Below, piece after piece: positions 15,132-24,249 of a stretch of 55,817 bases of DNA (the stretch's first letter is position 1; each line of letters begins with the position of its first letter). This stretch comes from a candidate division TM6 bacterium GW2011_GWE2_41_16 (lineage in GTDB: Bacteria; Babelota; Babeliae; Babelales; Babelaceae). The position numbers and the translations under genes are program-made. The stretch spans positions 1 through 55,817 of the forward strand of contig LCAT01000004.1 in the NCBI GenBank assembly GCA_000996695.1, written 5' to 3'. The notes under the pieces were generated by a model. The model worked only from the letters and a program-made list of their open reading frames with translations. It was not told the DNA's origin and did no database searches.

Positions 15132-16396
15132 TTCTTATCCCGACATGCAACCACTGCATGAACATCGAAGAATTACCCACACAACTGCAGTATTTGTTCA
15201 CCTCGTCACAACGTCCGAGTATTTTTTCATCAGGCACACCAGCACTTTTATCTTCATCTCACACAAAATCAACCGTTCATGGCAAAACAGCACCGACCGC
15301 ACTTTCGAACCATCGTTCGTACGCATACGTCTCAGACTTACTCAATCGTGCAAAAATCGTTTTTGAGCGTTATTTATGTGAACTCACCTGGCACGAACAT
15401 ACCAAACACGTCTATGGCGAACAAAAAACCTCATATATCCATAAAATACGCATACCACATACTAAAAATCATGCATGCTCCCTGCATTGCGGAGATATTC
15501 ATGGCGACATCGAAAGCATCAATGCACTCATAGAAAACTTTGAAATTACACCAGACATGTTATTGCTGTTCCATGGTGACTATATCGATCGCGGAGCGCA
15601 CTCGCTTGAAGTTATGTGCACGCTCCTTGAACTGAAACTTGCTCATTTTGATCAGGTCATTCTTTTGCGCGGTAACCATGAACAAGGATATTTGTTTGAA
15701 CCATTAAGCGAGCACCCCAAGCTCAACAGCCTTGCACGTGAACTGTATCACCTGTTCCCACATCAAGCCGAAGATCTACTTCGAGGATTTATTGATGTGT
15801 TCAGCACATTCCCCCTCGCATGTATTGGAGAATTTGAAGACGAACAACATACCGTTGCATGCCGCGAATTTTGGTGTCATGGCTGCGCTGATTTAAACCT
15901 TGATCTGAGAACCTTTACTCAGGATACAACCGCGCACGCATACTGTTGCACAATGATCCCACAACGCACCCCATCAGATGAAATAGTATATATCCATCCT
16001 ATCTGCTGGAACGATGTGGATACGGAGGGTACAACGGCTCCCATAAATCGCTCACAAAGATTTGGGTCATTGCTCCATCGCCAAGAACTCGTCCCGTACC
16101 TCTTTGAACAGGGGTTTATTTGTGTGGTGCATGGTCATCAACATGATCCTGGCATGATGCTTTATCTCAAAGTTCATAATTTTATTGCTCGTCATTGCGC
16201 CAAAACAACGTTCAGCGCTCTTGAAGAAGAAAATAATACCATTATTCCCGGCACCGTATTTACACTCGCGCCTGCACCACTCTCTAATGGTTATGGTGAT
16301 GCTTTTGGGTATAGCCATCTTACCCTGCTTCATCTCAATAGCCTGCTACAAGAAGTTGTAACATTACCCGTTTTTGCATTAGACAAATCAGGTTAA
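15107..16396 (+). CDS. secreted PPP-family (calcineurin-like) serine/threonine phosphatase
   Basis: This 429-residue metallophosphoesterase has all the PPP-family signature blocks: GDIHGD (residues 129-134), GDYIDRG (157-163), RGNHE (188-192), WCHG near 262 and HGHQHD (342-347). These hold the two metal ions and the phosphate. A short hydrophobic N-terminus (KKCALLFFLIPTCNHC) looks like a signal peptide, followed by about 95 residues of unknown structure. The GDYxDRG/GNHE spacing is that of eukaryotic-type protein phosphatases and bacterial PrpA-like enzymes. Export plus this fold suggests action on host phosphoproteins, but a periplasmic role is possible. Its start lies within a terminator-like hairpin. 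Confidence 0.85.
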   Translation: MKKCALLFFLIPTCNHCMNIEELPTQLQYLFTSSQRPSIFSSGTPALLSSSHTKSTVHGKTAPTALSNHRSYAYVSDLLNRAKIVFERYLCELTWHEHTKHVYGEQKTSYIHKIRIPHTKNHACSLHCGDIHGDIESINALIENFEITPDMLLLFHGDYIDRGAHSLEVMCTLLELKLAHFDQVILLRGNHEQGYLFEPLSEHPKLNSLARELYHLFPHQAEDLLRGFIDVFSTFPLACIGEFEDEQHTVACREFWCHGCADLNLDLRTFTQDTTAHAYCCTMIPQRTPSDEIVYIHPICWNDVDTEGTTAPINRSQRFGSLLHRQELVPYLFEQGFICVVHGHQHDPGMMLYLKVHNFIARHCAKTTFSALEEENNTIIPGTVFTLAPAPLSNGYGDAFGYSHLTLLHLNSLLQEVVTLPVFALDKSG

Positions 16397-16440
16397 ACTA
16401 CTCGTGAGCAGAACAACCCCAAAAAAAAAGAGAGATGGGC

Positions 16441-17331
16441 ATGAACATTGCACTGTGCTGGCACCCCAATCGCGTCACATTACTTCTAGAACAGAACCCC
16501 CAGGCCTACGAACACTCTTCGCTTACCACAAAGCTGCCACTATCAGCCATGTCGGTCGAGCTGTTTTGCACGCAAACGCTCAAAAAGGCTCCCAAGAACT
16601 CAACGCTATGGGTTTATTATCCCATCGATATGCTCGACGCAGAATTTGCTGATCGCACACGCATATTTATACTTTTGAACTCGCTCGTTAAAGCATCGCA
16701 CTGCACTCTTGCAAGTTGCATGGAAATTTCGTCCAGCAACATGGACGATTTTTGTACACAATCCAAAGTACACTTTAACGCACAAAAGGCGCACAGCACT
16801 CCGTTCTATGCACCTCTCAACGCGCAAAAAGGACATACGCGGCCTGCTTTAAGCATGTTCATTGGCGCATCGCTTTTATTCGCATGTATCGCGCTAGCTC
16901 ATGCGGTTCTATATCGAAACGATCGCATTATCACTCAAAAATGCGCTCATATCGATGCTCAAGCATGCGCGCACGATCATCAGAGTACATCTGAAGAGCT
17001 TGCACATGCACAACACATGCAAGAGTTTGCTACCTGGTACACACAATGGAGCACAACGGCTTCAGCGTACGATCACTTTTGCAGGTACATCCAAAACATT
17101 CCTGCAGAGATTGTATTGCACGAGTATGATTATGAGATTAATGCGCGGGGATCGGTGGTCTGTTGTGCTGCAACGTTACCGCCGCTCATGGCATGGCTTG
17201 AGCAACCACGCACACAACAGGTAAGCACGCTTGATCGTATTGTGCATAACCCTAACGGATCGATCGAAGCACACATCAAAATTAAGGGCGCTGCCCTTAC
17301 ACCCGCAAAAGCTTCGCTCTTGACTCGATGA
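16441..17331 (+). CDS. membrane protein with PilN-like topology
   Basis: This is a 296-residue protein. It has an N-terminal soluble part of about 135 residues, one membrane helix (SMFIGASLLFACIALAHAVL, near 140-160), a helical stalk and a small alpha/beta domain that includes IPAEIVLHEYDYEINARG. That last segment resembles the fimbrial-assembly protein PilN, where I-P-x-x-V-x-L-x-x-L precedes a ferredoxin-like fold. ATG 16441 has AGAG six bases upstream. If the resemblance is real, it would belong to the inner-membrane platform of a type IV pilus or type II secretion system (a GspL/PilN role). The gspF-K genes are 35 kb away. The assignment is tentative. Confidence 0.6.
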   Translation: MNIALCWHPNRVTLLLEQNPQAYEHSSLTTKLPLSAMSVELFCTQTLKKAPKNSTLWVYYPIDMLDAEFADRTRIFILLNSLVKASHCTLASCMEISSSNMDDFCTQSKVHFNAQKAHSTPFYAPLNAQKGHTRPALSMFIGASLLFACIALAHAVLYRNDRIITQKCAHIDAQACAHDHQSTSEELAHAQHMQEFATWYTQWSTTASAYDHFCRYIQNIPAEIVLHEYDYEINARGSVVCCAATLPPLMAWLEQPRTQQVSTLDRIVHNPNGSIEAHIKIKGAALTPAKASLLTR

Positions 17332-17417
17332 CATAATATAACATGGGAATGTCTGCAGAATATGCTACAATTTTTACATAACAAAATATGCTAGAGCGTA
17401 TAAAAAATTGGACACGC

Positions 17418-19259
17418 ATGAACCCCTCAAAAATTCGCGTACTCACGTCTCATGAAATTCAGCTCATCGCTGCTGGCGAAGTAGTCGAGCGACCTGCGCA
17501 CGTGGTCAAAGAACTCGTAGAGAACGCCATCGACGCAGGCGCAACCGAGATCACTTTGTATGTTGAAGGCGGCGGGCACGATCTGATTCGCTGTATCGAC
17601 ACGGGCTATGGCATGTCGCGCGAAAATGCGCTTCTTGCGATTCAGCATCATGCAACCAGCAAATTCGTCTCGATTGATACACTGAGTGCATCAACAACAT
17701 TCGGGTTTAGGGGCGAGGCGCTCTCATCAATATCTGCCGTCAGCACCTTTACTCTCGCCACACGCTCCGTTGAGCATGAGGTTGGTGTCCGTATACAGCT
17801 TGAGGGCGGAGCAATCGTATTAGATGAAACAGTCTCGTTACCCGTGGGCACCGACATATCCGTACGCACGATTTTTGGGCTCATTCCTGCTCGCCGTAAA
17901 TTTTTGCGTAAAAAAGAGACTGAGTGGCGCGCCATCGTGCTCGTTTTTTCTGCGCTGGCTATGAGCCACACACACGTAGCATTTTCGCTATACCATGATG
18001 GAAATCTCTATCTACGCTGTAATGCCAACCAACCACTGAGCGAACGTGTTGCATCAATCTTTGGTACAGGGTTCGGCTCGACTATGATCATTGGACAACC
18101 ATCGGGCGAAATCATCAAAGAACTTATTGTTTCAGCTCCAACCTATCAACGCTATGATCGCTCATCGATATATCTGTTTATTAACGATCGGTTTGTCAAA
18201 AACAGCTCACTGGTAAGCGCATTTGTTAAAGGGTATGCACATCTGCTACCACCAGGCAAGTACCCGACAGGCATTGCACGATTACGCATTGACCCGGCAG
18301 ATATCGACATCAACGTGCATCCACGAAAAGAAGAAATTTTATTACGTCATCCGCACCTGGTTGAGCACGCGCTCGAAAATGCTGTACAACAAGCCCTACA
18401 AACACAAATTCGTCAAAGTCCATTACAGAATCAGACCGCATACAACGCTCAAGAAAATATATGTAGCCAATCACCCTTGTATAAATCTGATACAGATATA
18501 ATTCAGTACACACAAGCCCAAAGCTATGCTCCGTTACCCAGCCAGGGCTCCTGGCACAATCAATTGGTACCACCTGATACGCGCACTCCTCTTCTGTACC
18601 AAGTAAATACACAAAAACAAGAGCACCAGCAGCATAATGAATCTATGTATCAAGAGCGTATAGTGCCCCAGCAGACATATCGCTATATAGGCCGATTATT
18701 TAATACCTATATTTTGATTGAGCGTAACGACGAGTTTTTACTCATCGATCAGCATACTGCTGCTGAACGCGTACTATACGAAAAGTTTATGCATCAATGC
18801 GATACCATAGAATCTTTACACCTGATCATACCCGATTGCATAGATCTACCCCAAGAACTCATCAGTAGCCTCATTGAGCACCAACATGTTTTTGAAAAAT
18901 TTGGGTTCTCGTATCGCGCGCTTAGCTTAGAGCGTCTGGTTATACAAGCCATACCGGGCGAGCTCAAAAAAGTTAAGCTCGCAGATTTTTTTATGGACCT
19001 TGCTTCTCACATCAGTGGGTACACCACCAAAGAAATACAACCACAGGATATTATCGAAAAAATTCGCCACGCCTTTTGCTCGATTGCTGCATGTAAAGCT
19101 GCGATAAAAGCAGGCGACGATATCTCGACATACCAGGCCCAAGAGCTTATCAGTCAGTGGATAGAACTGCCAATCCTCAACAGTTGCCCACACGGTCGGC
19201 CAACGAGTCTGGTACTGAACCAGCGCGAACTTGAGCGACTTTTTAGACGCATAGCATAA
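17418..19259 (+). CDS. mutL: DNA mismatch repair protein MutL
   Basis: MutL is the GHKL ATPase that couples MutS mismatch recognition to strand incision. The N-terminal ATPase motifs are IAAGEVVERPAHVVKELVEN (motif I, catalytic Glu and Asn), DTGYGM (motif II) and FGFRGEALSSI (motif III). The C-terminal domain carries DQHTAAERVLYE, matching the DQHA-x2-E-x4-E endonuclease motif except Thr for Ala, together with ACK and CPHGRP, which complete the metal site. It is therefore the nicking type used by bacteria without MutH. I chose ATG 17418 because the family start follows directly; an in-frame ATG at 17388 would add ten residues. TGCTACAAT near 17362-17370 may be an extended -10. Confidence 0.93.
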   Translation: MNPSKIRVLTSHEIQLIAAGEVVERPAHVVKELVENAIDAGATEITLYVEGGGHDLIRCIDTGYGMSRENALLAIQHHATSKFVSIDTLSASTTFGFRGEALSSISAVSTFTLATRSVEHEVGVRIQLEGGAIVLDETVSLPVGTDISVRTIFGLIPARRKFLRKKETEWRAIVLVFSALAMSHTHVAFSLYHDGNLYLRCNANQPLSERVASIFGTGFGSTMIIGQPSGEIIKELIVSAPTYQRYDRSSIYLFINDRFVKNSSLVSAFVKGYAHLLPPGKYPTGIARLRIDPADIDINVHPRKEEILLRHPHLVEHALENAVQQALQTQIRQSPLQNQTAYNAQENICSQSPLYKSDTDIIQYTQAQSYAPLPSQGSWHNQLVPPDTRTPLLYQVNTQKQEHQQHNESMYQERIVPQQTYRYIGRLFNTYILIERNDEFLLIDQHTAAERVLYEKFMHQCDTIESLHLIIPDCIDLPQELISSLIEHQHVFEKFGFSYRALSLERLVIQAIPGELKKVKLADFFMDLASHISGYTTKEIQPQDIIEKIRHAFCSIAACKAAIKAGDDISTYQAQELISQWIELPILNSCPHGRPTSLVLNQRELERLFRRIA

Positions 19260-19341
19260 CGATATACATCGATTGCGTAAGTTAATTTTATACAACATAT
19301 CGCGATAAAAATATCAATTTGGAAAAAAAATTGCATGTAAG

Positions 19342-19369
19342 TTGCAAATGAATTCTGTTTGTGTATACT
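19342..19369 (+). promoter_or_regulatory. promoter of the ankyrin gene pair
   Basis: TTGCAA (19342-19347) and TATACT (19364-19369) are separated by 16 bases, with TG just before the -10 box. It serves the two ankyrin genes that follow. Confidence 0.6.
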
Positions 19370-19433
19370 AAAAAATAGTAAATAGACCCCTTTGAAACTG
19401 AAATAATACGGAACATTTAATAAGGAATTATGT

Positions 19434-20471
19434 ATGAACATGCTAAAAAAAATATGCCTCTTGCTCAGTCTTATGTGCACGTGCGGATCGATGCTGGGTA
19501 TGCAACAAGAACCTGCTCAAGCTTTTATAAGCGCACACTTTAACGAACAACCAGACATATTAGCCATAAAAAAAACACTTGCAGACCATCCTGCATATGC
19601 CAATTTTATTAATGATTCTAACAATTCCATATTGGCGTACGCCATGAGACCTGATTTTGCAAATACAGTTTTCGATGTACTTATTCCGCACATCACAGAC
19701 ATAAAATTGTTTACAACAAAAGATAGTTCTGGGAATACACCCCTTTTTGATGCCATTAGACATGGTAGCGCTCATCAAGTTAGCGCATTGCTTGCAAAAG
19801 AAAAAGAAATTACCGGCAAGGATAATCCCTCTGTAGACATTGCCTGCAAAGGAAAATACGACTCGACAGCGAGCACGCCCTTATACCTTGCCGCAGAAAA
19901 TAAAAACCCAAAAATATTTAACCTCTTACTTCAGCATGGGGCTCAACTGAGCACATCAAAAACAGTTACAGGTTTAGATTATACCGAAGAAGAACAGGTT
20001 GAAAATCTTCTTACTCAGGCTCTTAAACAAGATTCAGTTGAAGTCGTGCAATTTGTACTACAACAGTCATGTTACACACAAAAAAATCTCGAAGATAGCT
20101 TGCTATCGCCATGTTACAATAGCGCTCACACCGATGAAATAAAAAAATTGATTCAAGATAACATTGATCAACTTACACAAGTTGAAAAAGATGCAAAAGA
20201 TACTGCAGAAAAAAAGGCTCGCGCACGCACGGTTAGTTTGCGTAAAGCGTGGGGAATATCTACCGGTACAACACTTATCTGCGGCGCATTAACCTATGCA
20301 CTTATCCGTCGTGGTTTTACAAAAACTGCCATAGTCCTCGACTGTGTTGCAGCTCTAGGGTTGCTCATGAATGGTGTTCGCATTAAATACCAAGTACCAA
20401 AAGCATCGTATAAAAAATCATATACATGGTTTGACACATTCATACGCATTCCATCTCTTTGTTGCTCATAA
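19434..20471 (+). CDS. secreted ankyrin-repeat protein with C-terminal membrane hairpin (copy 1)
   Basis: This is a 345-residue protein with a signal peptide (CLLLSLMCTCGSMLG, then Met23). Ankyrin repeats include GNTPLFDAIRHGSAHQVSALL and STPLYLAAENKNPKIFNLLLQ HGA (about residues 100-180). A charged helix comes before a two-helix membrane hairpin (about 272-316) with the turn RRGFTKTAIVLDC. The last residues, WFDTFIRIPSLCCS, form a conserved end shared with the next gene. Ankyrin repeats bind proteins; with export this points to an effector or a surface display role. AAGGA lies seven bases before ATG 19434, and TACGGAACATTTAA in the leader is shared with the next gene. Confidence 0.82.
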   Translation: MNMLKKICLLLSLMCTCGSMLGMQQEPAQAFISAHFNEQPDILAIKKTLADHPAYANFINDSNNSILAYAMRPDFANTVFDVLIPHITDIKLFTTKDSSGNTPLFDAIRHGSAHQVSALLAKEKEITGKDNPSVDIACKGKYDSTASTPLYLAAENKNPKIFNLLLQHGAQLSTSKTVTGLDYTEEEQVENLLTQALKQDSVEVVQFVLQQSCYTQKNLEDSLLSPCYNSAHTDEIKKLIQDNIDQLTQVEKDAKDTAEKKARARTVSLRKAWGISTGTTLICGALTYALIRRGFTKTAIVLDCVAALGLLMNGVRIKYQVPKASYKKSYTWFDTFIRIPSLCCS

Positions 20472-20494
20472 AAATAAATACGGAACATTTAATT

Positions 20495-21457
20495 ATGAAA
20501 AAAATAATTACAGTAATCGCACTCGGCACCATATGCCTTATGACAAGCTCTATTTGGACCATGCAACAAACAGAAGATCTGTATTATATCGGTTCAAGCA
20601 AGGCAACACCAAAAGAATTTAAAGGTTTAAAACTTTTGTATGACGCAATACAACGAGATGATGTAAAAACCGTCTCTGAAATTTTAACCAAATATCCTCA
20701 AGATGTCGCACTTCAAATTCATTTTGCCGATGAAAAAATTTTAGATATATTGCACATAGCATTACAGAGAGCTGATGAAAAAATTGCGCTATGGATCTTG
20801 CAAAACACACAAATTGATCCGAATTTTAAAGCAACCTACCATAAAACAAACACCAGTAGTACACCCTTACATATTGTTACTACAAAAGATAAATCCTCAA
20901 CAAAATTATTTACTGAACTTTTGAGCCATGGAGCGGACATGAATGCTCAAGATAGCAAGAGTGAAACAGCTATGCACAAAGCGGTCTTCATTTCAAGAAA
21001 TGATTTTCTTAAAATTTTATTAGCACAAGGCGCACGACACAATATCATCAACAACAAAGGCCAAACACCCCTAGAAATAGCTCAAGAACTTCTACAAAAG
21101 ACACAGGCTATGATTATGACCCATCAAGGGAAAAAAGAAGTTCTCAAAAGACTGGAAATATCAAAAGAAAAAATTATTACAAGTATAAAAATTCTTACAA
21201 CTGCACAATTTAAAGTTCATAAAGCATTCGCATACAAAATAACCGCGGCTACCGTTGTTGCATGCTCTGCGCTCACATATTTTTTACATAAACGCCACTT
21301 CACCAAAAGGGCTATCGCTATCGACGCGCTAACAGTCTTTGGCTTGCTGATGAACGTTGGGCGAGTTAAAAGTGCTACACCCTGGCACGATTACAAAAAA
21401 TTATCTGCATGGGATTCAACGTTAAAAGCAATCCCCACACTCTGTTATGGGTCATAA
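20495..21457 (+). CDS. secreted ankyrin-repeat protein with C-terminal membrane hairpin (copy 2)
   Basis: This 320-residue paralogue of the previous gene lies 23 bases downstream, probably in the same transcript. The signal peptide KKIITVIALGTICLMTSSIW ends before Thr-Met23. At least three ankyrin units are visible, including STPLHIVTTKDKSSTKLFTEL and GQTPLEIAQELL (about 125-210). The membrane hairpin (about 248-287) has the turn KRHFTKRAIAIDA followed by GLLMN, and the end is AIPTLCYGS. ATG 20495 is chosen because the signal peptide starts there; the longer frame from 20459 runs into the previous gene. Remnants of another copy follow. Confidence 0.82.
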   Translation: MKKIITVIALGTICLMTSSIWTMQQTEDLYYIGSSKATPKEFKGLKLLYDAIQRDDVKTVSEILTKYPQDVALQIHFADEKILDILHIALQRADEKIALWILQNTQIDPNFKATYHKTNTSSTPLHIVTTKDKSSTKLFTELLSHGADMNAQDSKSETAMHKAVFISRNDFLKILLAQGARHNIINNKGQTPLEIAQELLQKTQAMIMTHQGKKEVLKRLEISKEKIITSIKILTTAQFKVHKAFAYKITAATVVACSALTYFLHKRHFTKRAIAIDALTVFGLLMNVGRVKSATPWHDYKKLSAWDSTLKAIPTLCYGS

Positions 21458-21477
21458 AAAATTTTATATAAAAACCG

Positions 21478-21575
21478 TATACGTGGATTGAGACCTTTAT
21501 GCATATTCCTTTTCTCATTCATCGTACAAACACTCATTAAAAACGGTGGCTTAACCTATTTTTTGCATACTGAGC
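21478..21575 (+). pseudogene. remnants of a third ankyrin/hairpin gene
   Basis: Bases 21478-21540 translate to YTWIETFMHIPF and seven more residues before TAA, clearly related to the C-terminal YTWFDTFIRIPS of the 19434 protein. Bases from about 21545 read GGLTYFLH, matching SALTYFLH in the membrane hairpin of the 20495 protein. The fragments are short, in reversed order and not joined in one frame, so they look like decayed tandem copies. Confidence 0.6.
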
Positions 21576-21750
21576 TGCTTAACGAGACTCGGCACAGTAC
21601 GCATCAAACATGCTGATCCAACGTAAGTGTCTCGATATGTGCCTGCACAGACCAACATTATTCTGTAAAAAAACAAACCATCTCTTAGCGGATCTGCACT
21701 CTGTTTTTGATTATACTTAAATAATTTCTGTATTTTCTGTTTGTAATTTT
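21541..21750. other. gene-free decayed region
   Basis: Apart from the LTYFLH remnant at its start, I see no gene or clear structure in this stretch. It probably represents DNA left from the decayed ankyrin copies. Confidence 0.35.
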
Positions 21751-21778
21751 TTGACAATATTTTTCTTCTTGGTACACT
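21751..21778 (+). promoter_or_regulatory. promoter of the 21817 gene
   Basis: TTGACA (21751-21756), 16 bases, TACACT (21773-21778). A start site just downstream would exclude an ATG at 21751 and disfavour ATG 21787, supporting ATG 21817. Confidence 0.7.
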
Positions 21779-21816
21779 TATTTTGTATGAAAATAAAACA
21801 AATAAAAGAGGTTTCT

Positions 21817-24249
21817 ATGAAAAAGTGTATACGCCGCATATCTTTATGCGCCCTGATCGCATGCTTGGCTATAAGTACGCCGAGCTTTGCCATGTTTGGT
21901 GTTAACTGGTCTGACGTGTGGAAAGATATCAAAGGAATGCCAAAAAACTTATTTGAAACTGATGTAACTGAACCATCCAGTACTACCCCACAAACACCTG
22001 CATCAATACCTGTACCAACACCAGAAAAAAAATCTGAACAACAAAAGACACCTGGAACAGCAAAATCAACTATACCAGCTCCTGCCAAACCAACAGAAAA
22101 AACACCAGCTCAACAAAAAAAACAAGAAAAAATGGATCCACAGTATGCATGCTTTTTAGCTCATTGTTTTGTGCGTAGCTGCGAACTGCCTTCTGAGTGT
22201 TCATTGGTGTATGATGAATCATTTATCGACCTTTTGGTCCCCCTCATCCGATATGCCCATGAAGACACCTCATTATTTTCAGAAGCTCGTGCGGTTCAGT
22301 ACAAAAATTTGCTTACGAGTGTGTATGAATACCTTCAAAAAGAACCTACAAACACACAAGAAAAAAAAATTACCCCAATAGAACGTGTTACGTTTTTGAG
22401 CGAATTTGTACAGTTCATTGCTGAACAGTTCTCTAAAAATGCTCCTCAAAAAGAGCTTGAAACACAGGTTAAAAAATTTTTAACTCAAAATATTTTTATG
22501 CCCGATGCATATATGATCGATAAAACTCAAAAAACCTTTTTGAGCTCTTTTATTACATCATGGAAAACATTTAAAACATTTGTCATTCCTGCAAATCCAA
22601 CAGATACACACGGACTTACCGGTAAATTAGTTGACCACTATGATGTGTTACTTTCATTAACACACGTGCGACCACTGCTTAAAACTCAATTTTCTAAAAA
22701 TTCAGAAGTAAACGCACAAATTGATCCACGTATTATGGCTTATACTCAAAGTATTCATACGATACTTGATACATACAAACAGTATATAACATGCCAAGAA
22801 ACCATAAAAAGTATTTTAACTGCCATAGAAGAAAAAAAATCAAAAAAAGAGGCTCTTATCCCGCAAGAACAAGCTCTTGAAAAGGTATGTCTTGCTCACA
22901 AAAAACAACTGGACAACCTTGGAGTCAAACTCGTCAGCGTTCTTAGAGATGACACAAATCCTTCTGACGAATTATGTAATGAATTTTGGACAAAGCTTGT
23001 AGAACAGATACAAGCATTTTCAGGAGAGTTTTTGTGCTCGGCAGAAAACATACAAAAATTAGGTGAACAACAAGCTCAGAAACAAAAAAAAGATGAAGAA
23101 ATAGAAACTCTTTCTTCAAAAGAAGAAGATAAAAAAACACCTCAAGACGCTGAGCTCATACAATCTTTGCAAAAAGAACACCAAGATCTTGAACAAGAAA
23201 TAAACAAACTGAACCAAGAGATTGAACTCCCCGCAAATCAAACGCTTGTTTTATATCAAAATCTTTCGGCACCGGAGATACAATCAGGTGATTCACCCAA
23301 AAATTACAAAGCGTACAATACACTTATCGATCCTTTTTTACCCGCAGAAAAAACTGATATTGACCTGTATTTTCAAAAAATGATGACGTTCATCCATGTT
23401 ATACACGAATTACAAACCACGATCGCATCATTTAGTACAGAAATACAAAAGCAACAAGAAGAACAAGAAAAACAAGCTCAAGCTGCGCAAGAAATTGCAG
23501 AGAAAACAGCTCAAGCAGCTACTGATAGAGCAGAAAAAGCAGCCACTCGAGATCAACAAAATGCATCCACCCATCACGAAGAACAACCTTTAAATAACCT
23601 CGGTGGCGAATGCATGCATCCAGTTACATGCCCTCAAGGATCAGCATCCAATGGATCACCTACAGCTGGATCTTCAAGCTCGCCATCAACAGGTTCATAC
23701 ACACCGTCTACCGGGTACTCTGCACCTTCTCCATCAAGCCCGTATAGAGGTGGAACTACAGGCTCGTACCCCGCAGCATCATCATACTATCCCTCATCAG
23801 GAACTCATGGAGGCCGTGGTTTTCCCCCAGGCTCAGGATCTCTCCCTTCGCAACCTATGGCAGCAACAACCCCAGTTCAAAATGAGGTATCTAAGCCTCA
23901 AGAAACCGATACGGTACGCTTATGGAACGAAACAAGTGCCTTTGACGAGAACCCTCAAGAAACAAAACGAGCACATGGCTCGCGTTATTTGTACCCATAC
24001 GTTTCTCAAGACGCAAGTTTGCACGATGTAGACGAGCACTATCAAGCAATAACTGCGCTCAAAAAACCTGTGCCAACCACTACTAAAAAAATTGAGATGT
24101 ATGAACCGGTCCAAGCACCACAAAACACACACAAAAGAACACCGGTATATCAAGATACTTCTGCATGGTATGATCCGATTGTTACCTGCGTAAAATTTAT
24201 TCCGGCTATCGCGCTACCAGCTGCCGGCATCGCACTCTTCTTATTATAA
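21817..24249 (+). CDS. large secreted coiled-coil protein with Ser/Pro/Gly-rich region and C-terminal membrane anchor
   Basis: This is an 810-residue protein. The signal peptide ends STPSFA, then Met26. A Pro/Thr/Lys-rich linker covers about 45-110. A large helical region follows, with coiled-coil stretches near 330-470 and 540-590. A Ser/Gly/Pro/Tyr-rich low-complexity region lies at about 600-690, and a final hydrophobic helix (KFIPAIALPAAGIALFLL) sits at the very C-terminus. AGAGG precedes ATG 21817. The plan suggests an elongated envelope or surface protein anchored at its C-terminus. I do not recognise any enzymatic domain. Confidence 0.75.
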   Translation: MKKCIRRISLCALIACLAISTPSFAMFGVNWSDVWKDIKGMPKNLFETDVTEPSSTTPQTPASIPVPTPEKKSEQQKTPGTAKSTIPAPAKPTEKTPAQQKKQEKMDPQYACFLAHCFVRSCELPSECSLVYDESFIDLLVPLIRYAHEDTSLFSEARAVQYKNLLTSVYEYLQKEPTNTQEKKITPIERVTFLSEFVQFIAEQFSKNAPQKELETQVKKFLTQNIFMPDAYMIDKTQKTFLSSFITSWKTFKTFVIPANPTDTHGLTGKLVDHYDVLLSLTHVRPLLKTQFSKNSEVNAQIDPRIMAYTQSIHTILDTYKQYITCQETIKSILTAIEEKKSKKEALIPQEQALEKVCLAHKKQLDNLGVKLVSVLRDDTNPSDELCNEFWTKLVEQIQAFSGEFLCSAENIQKLGEQQAQKQKKDEEIETLSSKEEDKKTPQDAELIQSLQKEHQDLEQEINKLNQEIELPANQTLVLYQNLSAPEIQSGDSPKNYKAYNTLIDPFLPAEKTDIDLYFQKMMTFIHVIHELQTTIASFSTEIQKQQEEQEKQAQAAQEIAEKTAQAATDRAEKAATRDQQNASTHHEEQPLNNLGGECMHPVTCPQGSASNGSPTAGSSSSPSTGSYTPSTGYSAPSPSSPYRGGTTGSYPAASSYYPSSGTHGGRGFPPGSGSLPSQPMAATTPVQNEVSKPQETDTVRLWNETSAFDENPQETKRAHGSRYLYPYVSQDASLHDVDEHYQAITALKKPVPTTTKKIEMYEPVQAPQNTHKRTPVYQDTSAWYDPIVTCVKFIPAIALPAAGIALFLL

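Noticed and set aside
23603-24031. 142-residue His/Gln-rich frame inside the 21817 gene
   Set aside because: It is the shifted reading of the Ser/Gly/Pro-rich low-complexity region of a gene with good start and promoter.
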